From: Syntrophomonas sp.
Lineage (GTDB): Bacteria; Bacillota; Syntrophomonadia; Syntrophomonadales; Syntrophomonadaceae
NCBI GenBank assembly: GCA_016841425.1
Contig: JAENZE010000001.1
Location: 417,431 to 481,430, forward strand
Length of the DNA: 64,000 nucleotides
Direction: 5' to 3'
Both the position numbers and the translations under genes were made by a program. Below the pieces are notes generated by a model. That model did not search any database. It saw only the letters and a program-made list of their open reading frames with translations, and was not told where the DNA came from. Positions 27,335 through 36,559 of this stretch are shown piece after piece (within the stretch, counting starts at the first letter, position 1; each line of letters begins with the position of its first letter).

Positions 27335-28681
27335 GTGGCTTTTGAAGGGCTATCACAAAGACTGCAGGATGTTTTTAAGAAGCTGCGCGGCAAAGGGAAG
27401 ATCAGTGAAGAAGATGTTAATTTGGCTATGCGAGAAGTGCGTCTGGCTCTACTGGAAGCAGATGTTAACTTCAAAGTGGTTAAAGATTTCATCGGACGGG
27501 TTAAAGAAAGAGCCATCGGCCAGGAAGTACTGCATAGTTTAACTCCCGGACAGCAGATAATTAAGATTGTTCATGATGAAATAGCTGCCTTGATGGGTGG
27601 TTCGGAAAGCAAATTGACCTTCTCCTCCCGCCCTCCTACGATATTTATGGCAGTAGGGCTGCAGGGGGCTGGAAAGACAACTACTGTGGCTAAACTGGGA
27701 AAGGTTTTACTTAAACAAGGACGAAAACCTCTGCTGGTGGCCTGCGATATTTACCGGCCCGCAGCTATTAAGCAACTGCAGGTACTGGGGGAACAAACGG
27801 GGATTCCCGTTTTTGCTATGGGTCAAAACAACCCGCTTGATATTGCCAGAGCTTCTCTTGAGGCTGCTAAAAACAAAGGCCTGGACACAATAATATTGGA
27901 TACTGCTGGAAGACTGCATATCGACAGCGAAATGATGGACGAGCTGGTGCAGATTAAAGAGGCAGTCAAACCGGATGAAATACTGCTGGTAGTAGATGCC
28001 ATGACTGGACAGGATGCGGTCAATGTATCTGACCATTTCAATTCTCAGTTAGGTTTATCGGGAGTTATTTTAACCAAATTGGATGGCGACAGCAGGGGGG
28101 GAGCAGCTCTATCAGTTAAAGCGGTAACCGGCTGCGCTATTAAATTTGTCGGTATGGGAGAAAAACTGGATGCCCTGGAACCATTTTATCCAGATCGTAT
28201 GGCATCAAGAATACTGGGGATGGGCGATGTATTAAGCCTGGTGGAAAAAGCTCAAGCGAATATCGACCAGGACAAAGCCCGGGAAATGGAACGAAAAATC
28301 AGAGAACAGGAGTTTACCCTGGAAGATTTCCTTGATCAGATGCAGCAGGTTAAATCAATGGGTCCCCTGGATGAACTGTTGGGTATGATACCCGGGATGG
28401 GGAAAAAACTCAAAGGGATGTCGACCAGTTTTGATGATAAAGAAATCGTACATATCGAAGCTATTATACAATCAATGACCATAGACGAAAGGCGTAATCC
28501 CTCTATTATTAACGGCAGTCGGAAAAAACGTATTGCCAGAGGGAGCGGAACTCGGGTTCAAGATGTTAACCGCTTATTAAAGCAGTTTGAAGAATCCCGC
28601 AAGATGATGAAACAATTGGCAGATATGAGTAAAAAAGGGAAAAGAGGAGGTTTTCCTCCCCTGAATTTTCCCTTCAATTAA
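27335..28681 (+). CDS. ffh: Signal recognition particle protein Ffh
   Basis: 448 residues. SRP54-type GTPase that binds the 4.5S/6S SRP RNA and targets nascent membrane proteins to FtsY. N domain (1-85), G domain with GLQGAGKTTTVAKLGK, DTAGRLHID and TKLDGDSRGG, then a Met-rich M domain (about 320-448). GTG start behind gaaggag. Confidence 0.98.
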   Translation: MAFEGLSQRLQDVFKKLRGKGKISEEDVNLAMREVRLALLEADVNFKVVKDFIGRVKERAIGQEVLHSLTPGQQIIKIVHDEIAALMGGSESKLTFSSRPPTIFMAVGLQGAGKTTTVAKLGKVLLKQGRKPLLVACDIYRPAAIKQLQVLGEQTGIPVFAMGQNNPLDIARASLEAAKNKGLDTIILDTAGRLHIDSEMMDELVQIKEAVKPDEILLVVDAMTGQDAVNVSDHFNSQLGLSGVILTKLDGDSRGGAALSVKAVTGCAIKFVGMGEKLDALEPFYPDRMASRILGMGDVLSLVEKAQANIDQDKAREMERKIREQEFTLEDFLDQMQQVKSMGPLDELLGMIPGMGKKLKGMSTSFDDKEIVHIEAIIQSMTIDERRNPSIINGSRKKRIARGSGTRVQDVNRLLKQFEESRKMMKQLADMSKKGKRGGFPPLNFPFN

Positions 28682-28982
28682 CTTAATCCATGGCCGCAGG
28701 CTACAACCACTAATGAAGATTGGTTGAGGGTGGGGCTGAAGGCTTAAGAACGCCTGGGGCCGGTCTTAGCTCTTAACTGTAAGTTAGCTGAGTGGTGCTT
28801 GAGATTGGTCGATTAGAAGAGTTATGTTCCCGCTCTTAGAATCGCCTTTACCCCTGCACTAACCTCAAGACTTCATCCATAAAATGTTTTTTTATTAACA
28901 TCAGTTATTTGATAGGGAGTAACGGAGTAAAATATCGCTTACTTCCATGAAATAATTAAATATTATAGAGGAGGTGAATGAA
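28682..28982 (+). other. ffh-rpsP spacer with long imperfect inverted repeat
   Basis: 301 bp without a gene. Outer arms at 28713-28735 and 28851-28876 share atgaag, TTG/GTT and GGG blocks in inverted order, and inner blocks near 28738-28752 and 28833-28848 also pair. The right arm is followed by a T-run (about 28886-28893). Could be a large terminator or a structured leader or RNA; not matched to a known family. Confidence 0.45.
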
Positions 28983-29249
28983 GTGGCAACAAAAATCAGA
29001 TTAAAAAGAATGGGTGCCAAAAAGAGACCTTTTTATAGAGTCGTGGTAGCAGATTCTAGATCTCCCCGTGACGGCAGATTTATTGAGGAATTAGGATATT
29101 ATGATCCTACTACCAATCCTGCCACGGTGAAAATTGATGAAGAAAAGGCTTTAAAATGGCTCGCAACCGGAGCACAAGCATCGGATACAGTTAAATCGCT
29201 TTTCAAAAAACAGGGTATCCTGGCCAAGTTCGCTGAAAGCCGTAAATAA
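28983..29249 (+). CDS. rpsP: Ribosomal protein S16
   Basis: 88 residues, full S16 pattern ([20 protein letters not shown], then [16 protein letters not shown]). GTG 28983 with gaggaggtga upstream is preferred to the in-frame GTG 28974, which lies within the ribosome site. First gene of the rpsP-khpA pair. Confidence 0.98.
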   Translation: MATKIRLKRMGAKKRPFYRVVVADSRSPRDGRFIEELGYYDPTTNPATVKIDEEKALKWLATGAQASDTVKSLFKKQGILAKFAESRK

Positions 29250-29278
29250 TTTTAACTCAGGCAGGGGGTGAAACATAA

Positions 29279-29509
29279 GTGAAAAAGCTTGTGGAATATA
29301 TTGCCAGATCTCTTGTGGATAACCCGGATGCAGTCCAGGTTACTGAGATCGAAGGAGAAAGGTCTATTATTATTGAACTCCGAGTTGCGCCTGATGATAT
29401 GGGGAAGGTAATTGGTAAACAGGGAAAAATAGCTAAATCCATACGTACCCTTACCAAGGCAACCGCAGCAAAAGAAGGAAAAAGAGTAGTAGTGGAGATA
29501 TTAAGGTAA
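29279..29509 (+). CDS. khpA: KH-domain RNA-binding protein KhpA (YlqC)
   Basis: 76 residues, single KH domain with the GKVIGKQGKIAKSIRTL core. Partner of KhpB/EloR in other Firmicutes, where the pair binds RNA and affects cell elongation. GTG start behind cagggggtg. A terminator follows. Confidence 0.95.
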   Translation: MKKLVEYIARSLVDNPDAVQVTEIEGERSIIIELRVAPDDMGKVIGKQGKIAKSIRTLTKATAAKEGKRVVVEILR

Positions 29510-29510
29510 G

Positions 29511-29532
29511 AGGGCTATTAAGGCCCTTTTTC
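29511..29532 (+). terminator. Short intrinsic terminator after khpA
   Basis: Stem agggc / gccct followed by five or six T. Confidence 0.75.
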
Positions 29533-29595
29533 TAATCGAAGCTGTATTATGGATTAGTATTCAGACTGCCTGCTGATTTGCAGGAGGTGATGAAG

Positions 29596-30117
29596 GTGCA
29601 GGAAAAAGAACTCATAAGTGTGGGTAAGATAACTGGAACTCATGGATACCGAGGGTTAGTTAAGGTGAGCCCGCTTACTGATTTTCCGGATAGATTTAAG
29701 GAACTCAAGAAGGTTATCCTGGACAGTGGTAAGACCAAAGAGGAAGTTGTCATTGAAACCTGTCGAAAGTATAAACAACAGTTGTTAATCAAGTTTGACA
29801 ATATCAATGAATTGGATTCCGCCCGGAAGTATCATGGGGCCTTGATTAAGATTACCGAGGATCAATTATATCCACTGCCAGAAGGACATTATTATCACTT
29901 TCAACTCCAGGGAATGCTGGTAGAAGACCTGGAACTGGGCAGATTGGGAGTATTGAAGGAGATACTTGAAACTGGAGCTAATGATGTTTATGTAGTACCG
30001 TCAGAGCAGTACGGAGAGATACTAATACCGGCCATCAAGGATGTAATTCTGGAAGTAGACCTGCAGAGCAATAGGATGCAGGTAAAGCTGTTACCCGGGC
30101 TTATTGAGCACAAGTAA
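29596..30117 (+). CDS. rimM: Ribosome maturation factor RimM
   Basis: About 173 residues: N-terminal beta-barrel (VGKITGTHGYRGLVKVSPLT) and PRC-barrel C-terminal half (YHFQLQGMLVEDLELGRLGV, ILIPAIKDVILEVDLQSNRM). Assists 30S head assembly near S19. The frame opens at 29578, but aggagg at 29582-29587 fits GTG 29596 best. 19 bp before trmD. Confidence 0.95.
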   Translation: MQEKELISVGKITGTHGYRGLVKVSPLTDFPDRFKELKKVILDSGKTKEEVVIETCRKYKQQLLIKFDNINELDSARKYHGALIKITEDQLYPLPEGHYYHFQLQGMLVEDLELGRLGVLKEILETGANDVYVVPSEQYGEILIPAIKDVILEVDLQSNRMQVKLLPGLIEHK

Positions 30118-30136
30118 TTAATATCCAGGAGGAAAG

Positions 30137-30919
30137 ATGAAAATCGATGTATTAACCCTTTTCCCACAGGTATTCTCTTCAACTTTTGAGGAAAGCATTA
30201 TTAAAAGAGCGCGGGAAAAATCTCTGACAGAAATTAGAATATCTAATATAAGAGATTTTACCACGGACAAACACAAGCAGGTTGATGATTATCCTTATGG
30301 AGGAGGACCAGGGATGGTCATGAAAGCTGATGTAGTTGGGGCGGCCATAAAGCATCACCGAACCGTTGATTCGTGGGTAATTTACATGTCACCCCAGGGA
30401 AAAGTGTTGGGGCAGAAGAGAGTAGAAGAACTGGCAAACAAGAAACATCTGATCATCTTGTGCGGGCATTATGAAGGAATAGATGAGCGGGCAGCAGATG
30501 AATTTGATGAAGAAATATCTATCGGGGATTATATCCTTACTGGAGGGGAAATCCCGGCTATGGTATTGGTGGATGCCGTTGTGCGTTTGATGCCTGGAGT
30601 GCTGGGAGATGAAAAATCCCTGGAAGAGGAATCTTTTTCTGCGTCGCTGCTGGAATATCCTCATTATACCCGTCCCGCATTGTATGCAGATAGTGAGGTG
30701 CCGCCAGTGTTGCTTTCCGGGCATCACGAGAATATTCGAAAGTGGAGAAAAAAACAGAGTCTTCTGCGAACATTATTGAAGCGTCCAGATCTGCTCCTCA
30801 AACACAATTTTAATGATGAAGAAAAACAGTTATTATGTGAAATATTATTCGACAGGGAGAATATAGCAAGTGAGGAAATCCAGGGTATACATAGCGCTCC
30901 TTCATTATCCGATGTATAA
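30137..30919 (+). CDS. trmD: tRNA (guanine-N1)-methyltransferase
   Basis: 260 residues. Methylates G37 of tRNAs, preventing +1 frameshifting. SPOUT trefoil-knot motifs are visible: YPYGGGPGMVMKADVV and LTGGEIPAMVLVDAVVRLMP. ATG behind ggaggaaag. Its 3' end overlaps the next gene by about 50 bp. Confidence 0.97.
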   Translation: MKIDVLTLFPQVFSSTFEESIIKRAREKSLTEIRISNIRDFTTDKHKQVDDYPYGGGPGMVMKADVVGAAIKHHRTVDSWVIYMSPQGKVLGQKRVEELANKKHLIILCGHYEGIDERAADEFDEEISIGDYILTGGEIPAMVLVDAVVRLMPGVLGDEKSLEEESFSASLLEYPHYTRPALYADSEVPPVLLSGHHENIRKWRKKQSLLRTLLKRPDLLLKHNFNDEEKQLLCEILFDRENIASEEIQGIHSAPSLSDV

Positions 30920-31448
30920 CAAGCGGATGGATACTATAACCACATCAATTACTAATCTGGATCTGCATGATATATCCAGAGCGGCGCGAACCTATCAGGT
31001 AGAAGGTTTTTTTGTGATTCATCCATCTGAGAATCAGCATAATCTCTTGAAGGAAATCCTGGCTTACTGGCAGCAGGGATATGGTGCCCAGTACAATCCA
31101 GACCGTCAGGAGGCGTTTAATATATTAAAGACGGCTGCTGACCTGGATAGTGTTATAGAGGATATCGAAAGAGAAACAGGTACCAGGCCTTTGACGGTAG
31201 CTACCGATGCCAGGATTTATCCCCATAGTGTCTCCTATCATCATATGAAAAAGCTCATATTCAGTGAGGAACAGGTCTTGCTCATATTGTTTGGGACCGG
31301 TTGGGGAATAAGCAGTGAGCTTATAAAAAAATGTGACTACATTTTGGAACCGGTTCAGCCGGACAGTGATTATAATCACTTATCAGTAAGAAGTGCAGTT
31401 TCTATTATATTGGATCGATTATTAGGTGAATTCTGGTTTCAGAGTTAG
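30870..31448 (+). CDS. TrmD-linked SPOUT RNA methyltransferase (Methyltrn_RNA_4 type)
   Basis: 192 residues. Matches the small SPOUT-type RNA methyltransferase family (PF09936) that sits between trmD and rplS in many clostridia and Thermotoga. N-terminal YIALLHYPMYNKRMDTITTS and C-terminal LLILFGTGWGISSEL carry the family pattern; the RNA target is not established. GTG 30870 with cagggag upstream, inside the trmD 3' end, so translation is coupled. Confidence 0.85.
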   Translation: MRKSRVYIALLHYPMYNKRMDTITTSITNLDLHDISRAARTYQVEGFFVIHPSENQHNLLKEILAYWQQGYGAQYNPDRQEAFNILKTAADLDSVIEDIERETGTRPLTVATDARIYPHSVSYHHMKKLIFSEEQVLLILFGTGWGISSELIKKCDYILEPVQPDSDYNHLSVRSAVSIILDRLLGEFWFQS

Positions 31449-31454
31449 TTTTTC

Positions 31455-31483
31455 TTGAGAATATAAATCTACTGTGATATAAT
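31455..31483 (+). promoter_or_regulatory. Sigma-A promoter of rplS
   Basis: TTGAGA (31455-31460), 17-bp spacer, TATAAT (31478-31483). A leader of about 70 nt separates it from rplS; Firmicutes rplS leaders can bind L19 for autoregulation, but I could not confirm that fold here. Confidence 0.8.
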
Positions 31484-31562
31484 ACCTTTGTTCTGTGTAA
31501 ATAAGGTGGTCCGCTGCATCAGGATAGGATGTATGAACACCTGTTGGAAGGAGGTTGAAGGA

Positions 31563-31913
31563 ATGCAAGACATAATTAGATCAATAGAAGAAGAATATTA
31601 TAAACAGGATATTCCCCGCTTTGGCCCTGGAGATACCGTTAAAGTGCATGTTAAGGTAGTCGAGGGTACCCGGGAACGAATACAGATTTTCGAAGGAACT
31701 GTAATTAAAATAAGAGGTGGAGGTCTATCTCGTACCTTTACCGTTCGCAGGATAACTTATGGTGTAGCGGTGGAAAGAACCTTCCCTATACACTCCCCGA
31801 GAATTGATAAAATTGAAGTTACCAGGCGGGGTAAAGTGCGTCGGGCCAGGTTGTATTACTTAAGAAAACTCATGGGTAAAAAAGCTAGAGTTAAAGAAAA
31901 AGGCAGATACTAG
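31563..31913 (+). CDS. rplS: Ribosomal protein L19
   Basis: 116 residues with the L19 core ([60 protein letters not shown]). ATG 31563 behind ggaaggaggttgaagga; the longer upstream frame to 31488 is leader. Located at the 30S-50S interface. Confidence 0.97.
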   Translation: MQDIIRSIEEEYYKQDIPRFGPGDTVKVHVKVVEGTRERIQIFEGTVIKIRGGGLSRTFTVRRITYGVAVERTFPIHSPRIDKIEVTRRGKVRRARLYYLRKLMGKKARVKEKGRY

Positions 31914-31927
31914 AGAAAAGCCATAAA

Positions 31928-31956
31928 AAGAATACCGACCAGGTATTCTTTTTTAA
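31928..31956 (+). terminator. Intrinsic terminator of rplS
   Basis: Perfect stem aagaatacc / ggtattctt followed by a T-run. Confidence 0.92.
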
Positions 31957-31959
31957 TTA

Positions 31960-32023
31960 GGACACAAGGGAACAGGACACAAGGGGACGGTTCTCCTGGA
32001 CGTTGGGACGGACGGTTCTCCTG
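31960..32023. repeat. REP-like tandem motifs
   Basis: ggacacaaggg occurs at 31960 and 31975; ggacggttctcctg occurs at 31985 and 32010. Sequences of this kind recur in genomes of related anaerobic Firmicutes and are often associated with REP-type (Y1) transposases; no transposase is present here. Confidence 0.6.
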
Positions 32024-32202
32024 TTTCCCCAGATAGGACACCGCAGGCAGTTGAGCAGCTGTTGTCCTGGTTCAAGAAGAGCGATGGCGCAATCGATTGA
32101 GTAGCACGTATAGAGTTACGTATTAATAAGCGTATAAGAGACTTCTTGACTGGATTCTCATCTAAATGCATCCGCTTGTTTATGGCTACAGGAGGTTAAA
32201 TA

Positions 32203-33039
32203 GTGAGTATTAACTGGTATCCTGGACATATGGTCAAGGCCAAACGGGAAATAGAAAAAAATCTTAAAATGGTAGATATGGTATTGATACTGCTGGATGC
32301 TAGAGCTCCTTTCTCCTGCAGAAATATAGACCTGGAAAGGATGGCCAGTAAAAAGAGCATCATCATGATATTTAGTAAAGTGGACCTGGCTGATTCCAGT
32401 CATACCCGGAAGTATATTTCCAGATTTCAAGAAGAAGGAATTCCGGTAGGTACTATAAATTCATTAAACAGCCGGGGACGCAAAGAGGTACTCCAATTGA
32501 TCAGTGATACTTTTCTGGAACAGGCTGATAAGATGCGGGCCAGAGGCAGGCGAGTCCGAGCAGTAAGGGTTATGGTGGCCGGGGTTCCCAATGTTGGAAA
32601 GTCAACCTTTCTCAACTGCCTGGTAGGCAAAAAAGTTGCCCAAACCGGTGCTAAACCTGGTGTGACCAGGGGCCAGCAATGGATTCGGATACGGGATGAT
32701 ATTGAATTAATGGATACCCCCGGACTGATGTGGCCCAAGATTGAAAACGAGACTCAGGGTAAAAAACTAGCGCTTCTGGATATCGTGGGGGAAAATGCCT
32801 ACCAGGAATATGAAATCGCCCTCTTTTTGCTGGAGGTTTTAAAAGAAAAGAACCCTGATATATTATTGGATAAGCTGAAGATTGAAGACATTAACAAACA
32901 TAATGAGGAACTGCTGGATAATATCTCTATCCTGCGGGGACATTTGCTTAAAGGAGGACGTCCCGATACCGCCAAGACCTGCAAATTACTCTTGCAGGAT
33001 TTTCGTAAAGGAAAGCTGGGACGTTTGAGTCTGGATTAG
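32203..33039 (+). CDS. rbgA: Ribosome biogenesis GTPase RbgA (YlqF)
   Basis: 278 residues. Circularly permuted GTPase: the G4 motif (FSKVDLAD) precedes G1 (GVPNVGKSTFLNCLVGKK) and G3 (DTPGLMWPK). Required for late 50S assembly in Bacillus. GTG start behind acaggaggt. In Bacillus-type genomes rnhB follows directly; here 25 kb of accessory DNA starts at the base after the stop codon. Confidence 0.97.
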   Translation: MSINWYPGHMVKAKREIEKNLKMVDMVLILLDARAPFSCRNIDLERMASKKSIIMIFSKVDLADSSHTRKYISRFQEEGIPVGTINSLNSRGRKEVLQLISDTFLEQADKMRARGRRVRAVRVMVAGVPNVGKSTFLNCLVGKKVAQTGAKPGVTRGQQWIRIRDDIELMDTPGLMWPKIENETQGKKLALLDIVGENAYQEYEIALFLLEVLKEKNPDILLDKLKIEDINKHNEELLDNISILRGHLLKGGRPDTAKTCKLLLQDFRKGKLGRLSLD

Positions 33040-33349
33040 GGAAGCAAGAAGACCGTCCGAGACCACTGAAAAAGTCTATTTAGGTAAACGGGTATGCATA
33101 AATACACTTGCTCCCAGTCTGCGCATGGACAACATTAACTGCTTGTCGATTACCTCCAGGGGTACAGCGCCAATTCGCATCCGTGCTCAGCGGCGCTCTC
33201 GCGGCGTCCGTGCCGCTCGCCCCCTTCCGCTAATCGCCTTCGCAGGATGTTGTTACCCATGCTTCGCCAACGGCCGCTAGTATATTTATACATACCCTGG
33301 CGCAAGTTTTGGGACTTTTTCAGTGGTCTCAGACCGTTCCCTTGCTTCC
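33040..33349. mobile_element. Foldback, MITE-like element of 310 bp
   Basis: Terminal inverted repeats of 37 bp (33040-33076 and 33313-33349), 32 of 37 positions matching, share the core agaccactgaaaaagtc. Inner segments also pair (gggtatgcataaata near 33090 against its inverse near 33277-33297, and gcatgg-acaaca-type blocks), so most of the element can fold on itself. No coding content. The left end coincides exactly with the base after the rbgA stop. Confidence 0.7.
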
Positions 33350-33654
33350 TTGTTTTAAAAAGGATCATAGTATATAATTACCATATAATGAAAATCAGGG
33401 AAAGTCAGAATCGTTAAAACACAAATTTTAATACTATTGACGGTCCATGAAAAATATAATGATAGCAGCCGGTAGAACTGGCTATCTGAAGAGAGCCCGG
33501 AGCCCCTTCTTAATAAAAGGGGCTATTTGTTTTCAGGGGGGTGATTATAAAGATTGGGCCTACATGATTTAGGTGGATATTGACTCCGCGCCTGGACCTT
33601 ACTTTGCTATAATAAACAATAATATCATTTTTAGCATAGTGAGGAAGGGTTGTT
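33350..33654 (+). other. Leader-like region before capA
   Basis: 305 bp without a gene. A hairpin gatagc...gctatc (33462-33487) is followed by gagagcccgg and then a terminator-like stem agcccctt / aaggggct (33501-33523) with a T-rich tail, a possible attenuator or small RNA. An extended -10 (TGCTATAAT, 33605-33613) near the end probably serves capA. Confidence 0.45.
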
Positions 33655-34851
33655 ATGTGGTCTGGATATAAGGTTAACCTTCTAATCAGGGTTGTTTTTC
33701 TATTCATAATAATTTTGGTCTTTTGCTGCTATATGGGCTGTCATATTCCTGATGAAGAACCACCCGCAGAGAATACGGAAGTTAAGGCTATAGTAACAAA
33801 TGCTCAACCGTTGAGCAGCGAAATAACCCTGGTTGCTGTTGGGGATTGTCTGATGCACAATACGCAGATCTGGTCAGGACAGCAAGCAGACGGCACCTAT
33901 AACTTCGATTTTTTCTTTTCCGAGGTACAGGATCTCATTGAAGAGGGAGACTATAGTTCCATATCTTTTGAAGCACCTCTGGCCGGAGCGGAATCAGGTT
34001 ATACTGGTTATCCGCTGTTCAACAGTCCGGATGCTATAGCGCAAACCTTCAAAGGATCAGGTTTTGATCTGGTCACCACCGCTAATAATCATGCTTTTGA
34101 CCGTGGTTACCAGGGCGCTATGCGTACGCTGGAGGTTCTGAGAAATGCAGGGCTTGACACCATTGGCACCTATACCAGTGAAGAAGAGAGTAAATCCTAC
34201 CTTATTAAAGATATACAAGGAGTGAGGGTAGGATACCTGGCTTATTCATATGGTACCAACGGAATACCGATACCGGCTGACAAGTCTTATTGCTTTAATC
34301 TGCTGGATAGAGACAAGATCTTATCAGATATCGGTCAGATAAGGTCTCAGGTGGATATATTGATACTAATTGTGCACTGGGGCAGCGAGTATATGCCTCA
34401 ACCTGATAATGAGCAGATTGAACAGGCCCATGAGTTTTTGAACGCAGGCGCAGATGTGATTTTGGGCAGTCATCCCCATGTTATTCAACCTATGGAGATT
34501 ATTAAAATCAACCAGCAGGATAAACTGGTCTTATATTCTATGGGAAATATTATCAGTCATCAGAATGGACTGGAACGAAACAGCGGCATTATATTGAACA
34601 TGAAATTTTCCAAAAATTTTGAGAGCAAAATAACCAGTCTGGTAGAAGTCAGGTATACCCCTACCTATTCACATTCTTACTTTGATGAAGATGGGCATAG
34701 AAAATTCAGGGTTGTACCAGTGGAAAGGACCCTGGAAGACATCAATGATGGACTGGATCCATTCCTTACAGAAAAAGATATCCCCCTTTTGCAGCAAGTA
34801 TTAGAGTCAACGACCAGCCAGTTGGGGCAAGATTTTAAGGCCGGTGTTTAG
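33655..34851 (+). CDS. CapA-family metallophosphatase-like lipoprotein
   Basis: 398 residues. N-terminal hydrophobic segment with a lipobox-like end (CYMGCHIP), then a CapA/calcineurin-like domain: AVGDCLMHNTQI, TANNHAFDRGYQGAMRTLEV, LIVHWGSEY, ILGSHPHVIQPMEI and LYSMGNIISHQ carry the metal-binding His, Asp and Asn residues. CapA proteins occur in poly-gamma-glutamate systems, but many stand alone, as here with no capB/C, and their substrate is unknown. ATG start behind aggaagg; extended -10 upstream. Confidence 0.88.
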   Translation: MWSGYKVNLLIRVVFLFIIILVFCCYMGCHIPDEEPPAENTEVKAIVTNAQPLSSEITLVAVGDCLMHNTQIWSGQQADGTYNFDFFFSEVQDLIEEGDYSSISFEAPLAGAESGYTGYPLFNSPDAIAQTFKGSGFDLVTTANNHAFDRGYQGAMRTLEVLRNAGLDTIGTYTSEEESKSYLIKDIQGVRVGYLAYSYGTNGIPIPADKSYCFNLLDRDKILSDIGQIRSQVDILILIVHWGSEYMPQPDNEQIEQAHEFLNAGADVILGSHPHVIQPMEIIKINQQDKLVLYSMGNIISHQNGLERNSGIILNMKFSKNFESKITSLVEVRYTPTYSHSYFDEDGHRKFRVVPVERTLEDINDGLDPFLTEKDIPLLQQVLESTTSQLGQDFKAGV

Positions 34852-34963
34852 ATTGTGAATTGCTTTTGGCTGCTGAAACCAAAGTGTTCGGCTAGCCAAG
34901 TTGTGCTGCATTTGCAGAGTGTGTTGTTGAGTCACGGACATACATAAAAGGGGTGAATGAATT

Positions 34964-36145
34964 ATGACACTACCCTTAACAGGGATACGTATATTGGATT
35001 TGTCTCGTTACCTGCCCGGGCCTTTTTGTACGCAGCTTCTGGCCGACTTCGGAGCAGAAGTAGTCAAGATAGAACAACCCGAGGTAGGTGACCCGGGGAG
35101 GCAACTGGCTCCTACAGTGAATGGAATTAGTACCCGTTTTTATACCGTTAATCGGAACAAAAAGAGTATTACACTGGATATCCGGAAAGAGGAAGGCCAG
35201 GAGATATTTAAGAAATTAATACCCCAGTTTGATGTAGTAGTTGATCAATTTAGACCGGGATTTATGGATGATCTGGGGATTGGATATGAGGACTTAAAGA
35301 GTATTAATGATAGGATTATATTTTGTGCTATAAGCGGTTATGGGCAGGATGGTCCCATGTACAAGGCAGCTGGACACGATATAAATTATTTGAATCTGGC
35401 AGGGGTAACTGGAACTACCGGAAGCCGTCAAGGTGTTCCAGCTATGTCTGGGGTACAGATTGCAGATATAGCCGCGGGGACTTTGTATTCAGTAATAGCT
35501 ATACTACTGGCACTTGCCAGTCGAGAAAAAACTGGTCGGGGGCAGATGTGTGACGTGTCAATGCTGGATGGAGCAATAAGCCTGCTGGCTTATACTATGG
35601 GAGAATGGTCAGGAGATGGAATAATACCAGGGATTGCTGATGGTGTTTTAAGCGGAGGCTATGCATGTTATAACATTTATGAAACCCTGGACCATAGATA
35701 TGTAAGCCTGGGAGCAGTGGAGAAAAAATTCTGGACAGAATTTTGTGAGAAACTGGGTCTTCCCCAGTATGCTGCCCGCCAGTGGAAGAAGGCTGAGCAG
35801 AAGCAAATCATAGATGAGATTACTGATGTGATGAAGGGAAAAACCAGGGACGAGTGGGTGAAATATTTCGCTGATAACGATATATGTTTTACACCGGTAC
35901 TGGATCTGCAGGAAATGAGTGAACATCCTCAGGTTAAGGCTCGGCAGATGGTCGAAAAGATTTCTGATCCCAGTGGGTCTGAAAAGATGATTGCCCTGAC
36001 CGGAGTTCCTATCAAACTATCAGATACACCGGGACAAATAGTTCTCGATTTTCCCGGCTTGGGAGAGCATAATGAAGAGATATTACTGGAAGCAGGTTAT
36101 CAAGCTGATGAGATTCAGAGTTTGCGCATTCAAGGCATTATTTAG
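34964..36145 (+). CDS. CaiB/BaiF family III CoA transferase
   Basis: 393 residues. Family III CoA transferases move CoA between carboxylic acids via an aspartyl-CoA intermediate. Motifs: LDLSRYLPGPFCTQLLADFG, the nucleotide-side NRNKKSITLD and the catalytic Asp in SGVQIADIAAGTLYS. Substrate not predictable. It lies just before the first sigma54 activator in a region full of acyl-CoA enzymes, so it may activate or recycle an organic acid. ATG behind aaggggtgaatga. A terminator about 120 bp downstream ends the transcript. Confidence 0.93.
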   Translation: MTLPLTGIRILDLSRYLPGPFCTQLLADFGAEVVKIEQPEVGDPGRQLAPTVNGISTRFYTVNRNKKSITLDIRKEEGQEIFKKLIPQFDVVVDQFRPGFMDDLGIGYEDLKSINDRIIFCAISGYGQDGPMYKAAGHDINYLNLAGVTGTTGSRQGVPAMSGVQIADIAAGTLYSVIAILLALASREKTGRGQMCDVSMLDGAISLLAYTMGEWSGDGIIPGIADGVLSGGYACYNIYETLDHRYVSLGAVEKKFWTEFCEKLGLPQYAARQWKKAEQKQIIDEITDVMKGKTRDEWVKYFADNDICFTPVLDLQEMSEHPQVKARQMVEKISDPSGSEKMIALTGVPIKLSDTPGQIVLDFPGLGEHNEEILLEAGYQADEIQSLRIQGII

Positions 36146-36267
36146 TGACACAAGGACCAAGAGATTAAAGATGATGATTATGAGTTTTAAATTATGGTGG
36201 GTTGGTAATATATAAGTATGTTTTTATTTTAATTTAATTAAGGAAGCTATGCTTGCTAACTAAGTAA

Positions 36268-36297
36268 AGGCCTGGTTCTGAAAAGCCGGGCTTTTTT
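36268..36297 (+). terminator. Intrinsic terminator after the CaiB-type gene
   Basis: Stem gcctggtt / aagccgggc (G-T pairs allowed) followed by tttttt. Confidence 0.8.
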
Positions 36298-36550
36298 ACT
36301 GAGGTCGGGACATGGAAGATTTTGTCGTATGCCTTTTATCTATCGACAAATGATGATATGCAAGTCGGGACGATCTCCCCTTCTAGGACAGCAAATTATT
36401 CTCTTTTTATCGCTGCTCCTATTTAAACGGAGATGTTCCTTGGTGACAAAGATGACAAATTATAGCCGTCCCCCTGTCATCTTATGTCAGAGTGGGGATT
36501 AATAACAATAAAAGTGGGATATTGTTTGTGGGCCAAGCATAAGGGGGCTG

Positions 36551-36559
36551 TGTTATAAT
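36551..36559 (+). promoter_or_regulatory. Extended -10 before the first sigma54 activator
   Basis: TGT-TATAAT, 40 bp before the start codon. No good -35 hexamer, consistent with an extended -10 promoter. Confidence 0.5.

Noticed and set aside
31488..31562. Longer start for ribosomal protein L19
   Set aside because: The extra residues do not match L19; ATG 31563 has a strong ribosome site.
33150..33368. 72-residue minus-strand ORF in the foldback element
   Set aside because: It lies within paired repeat sequence and has no recognisable protein pattern.
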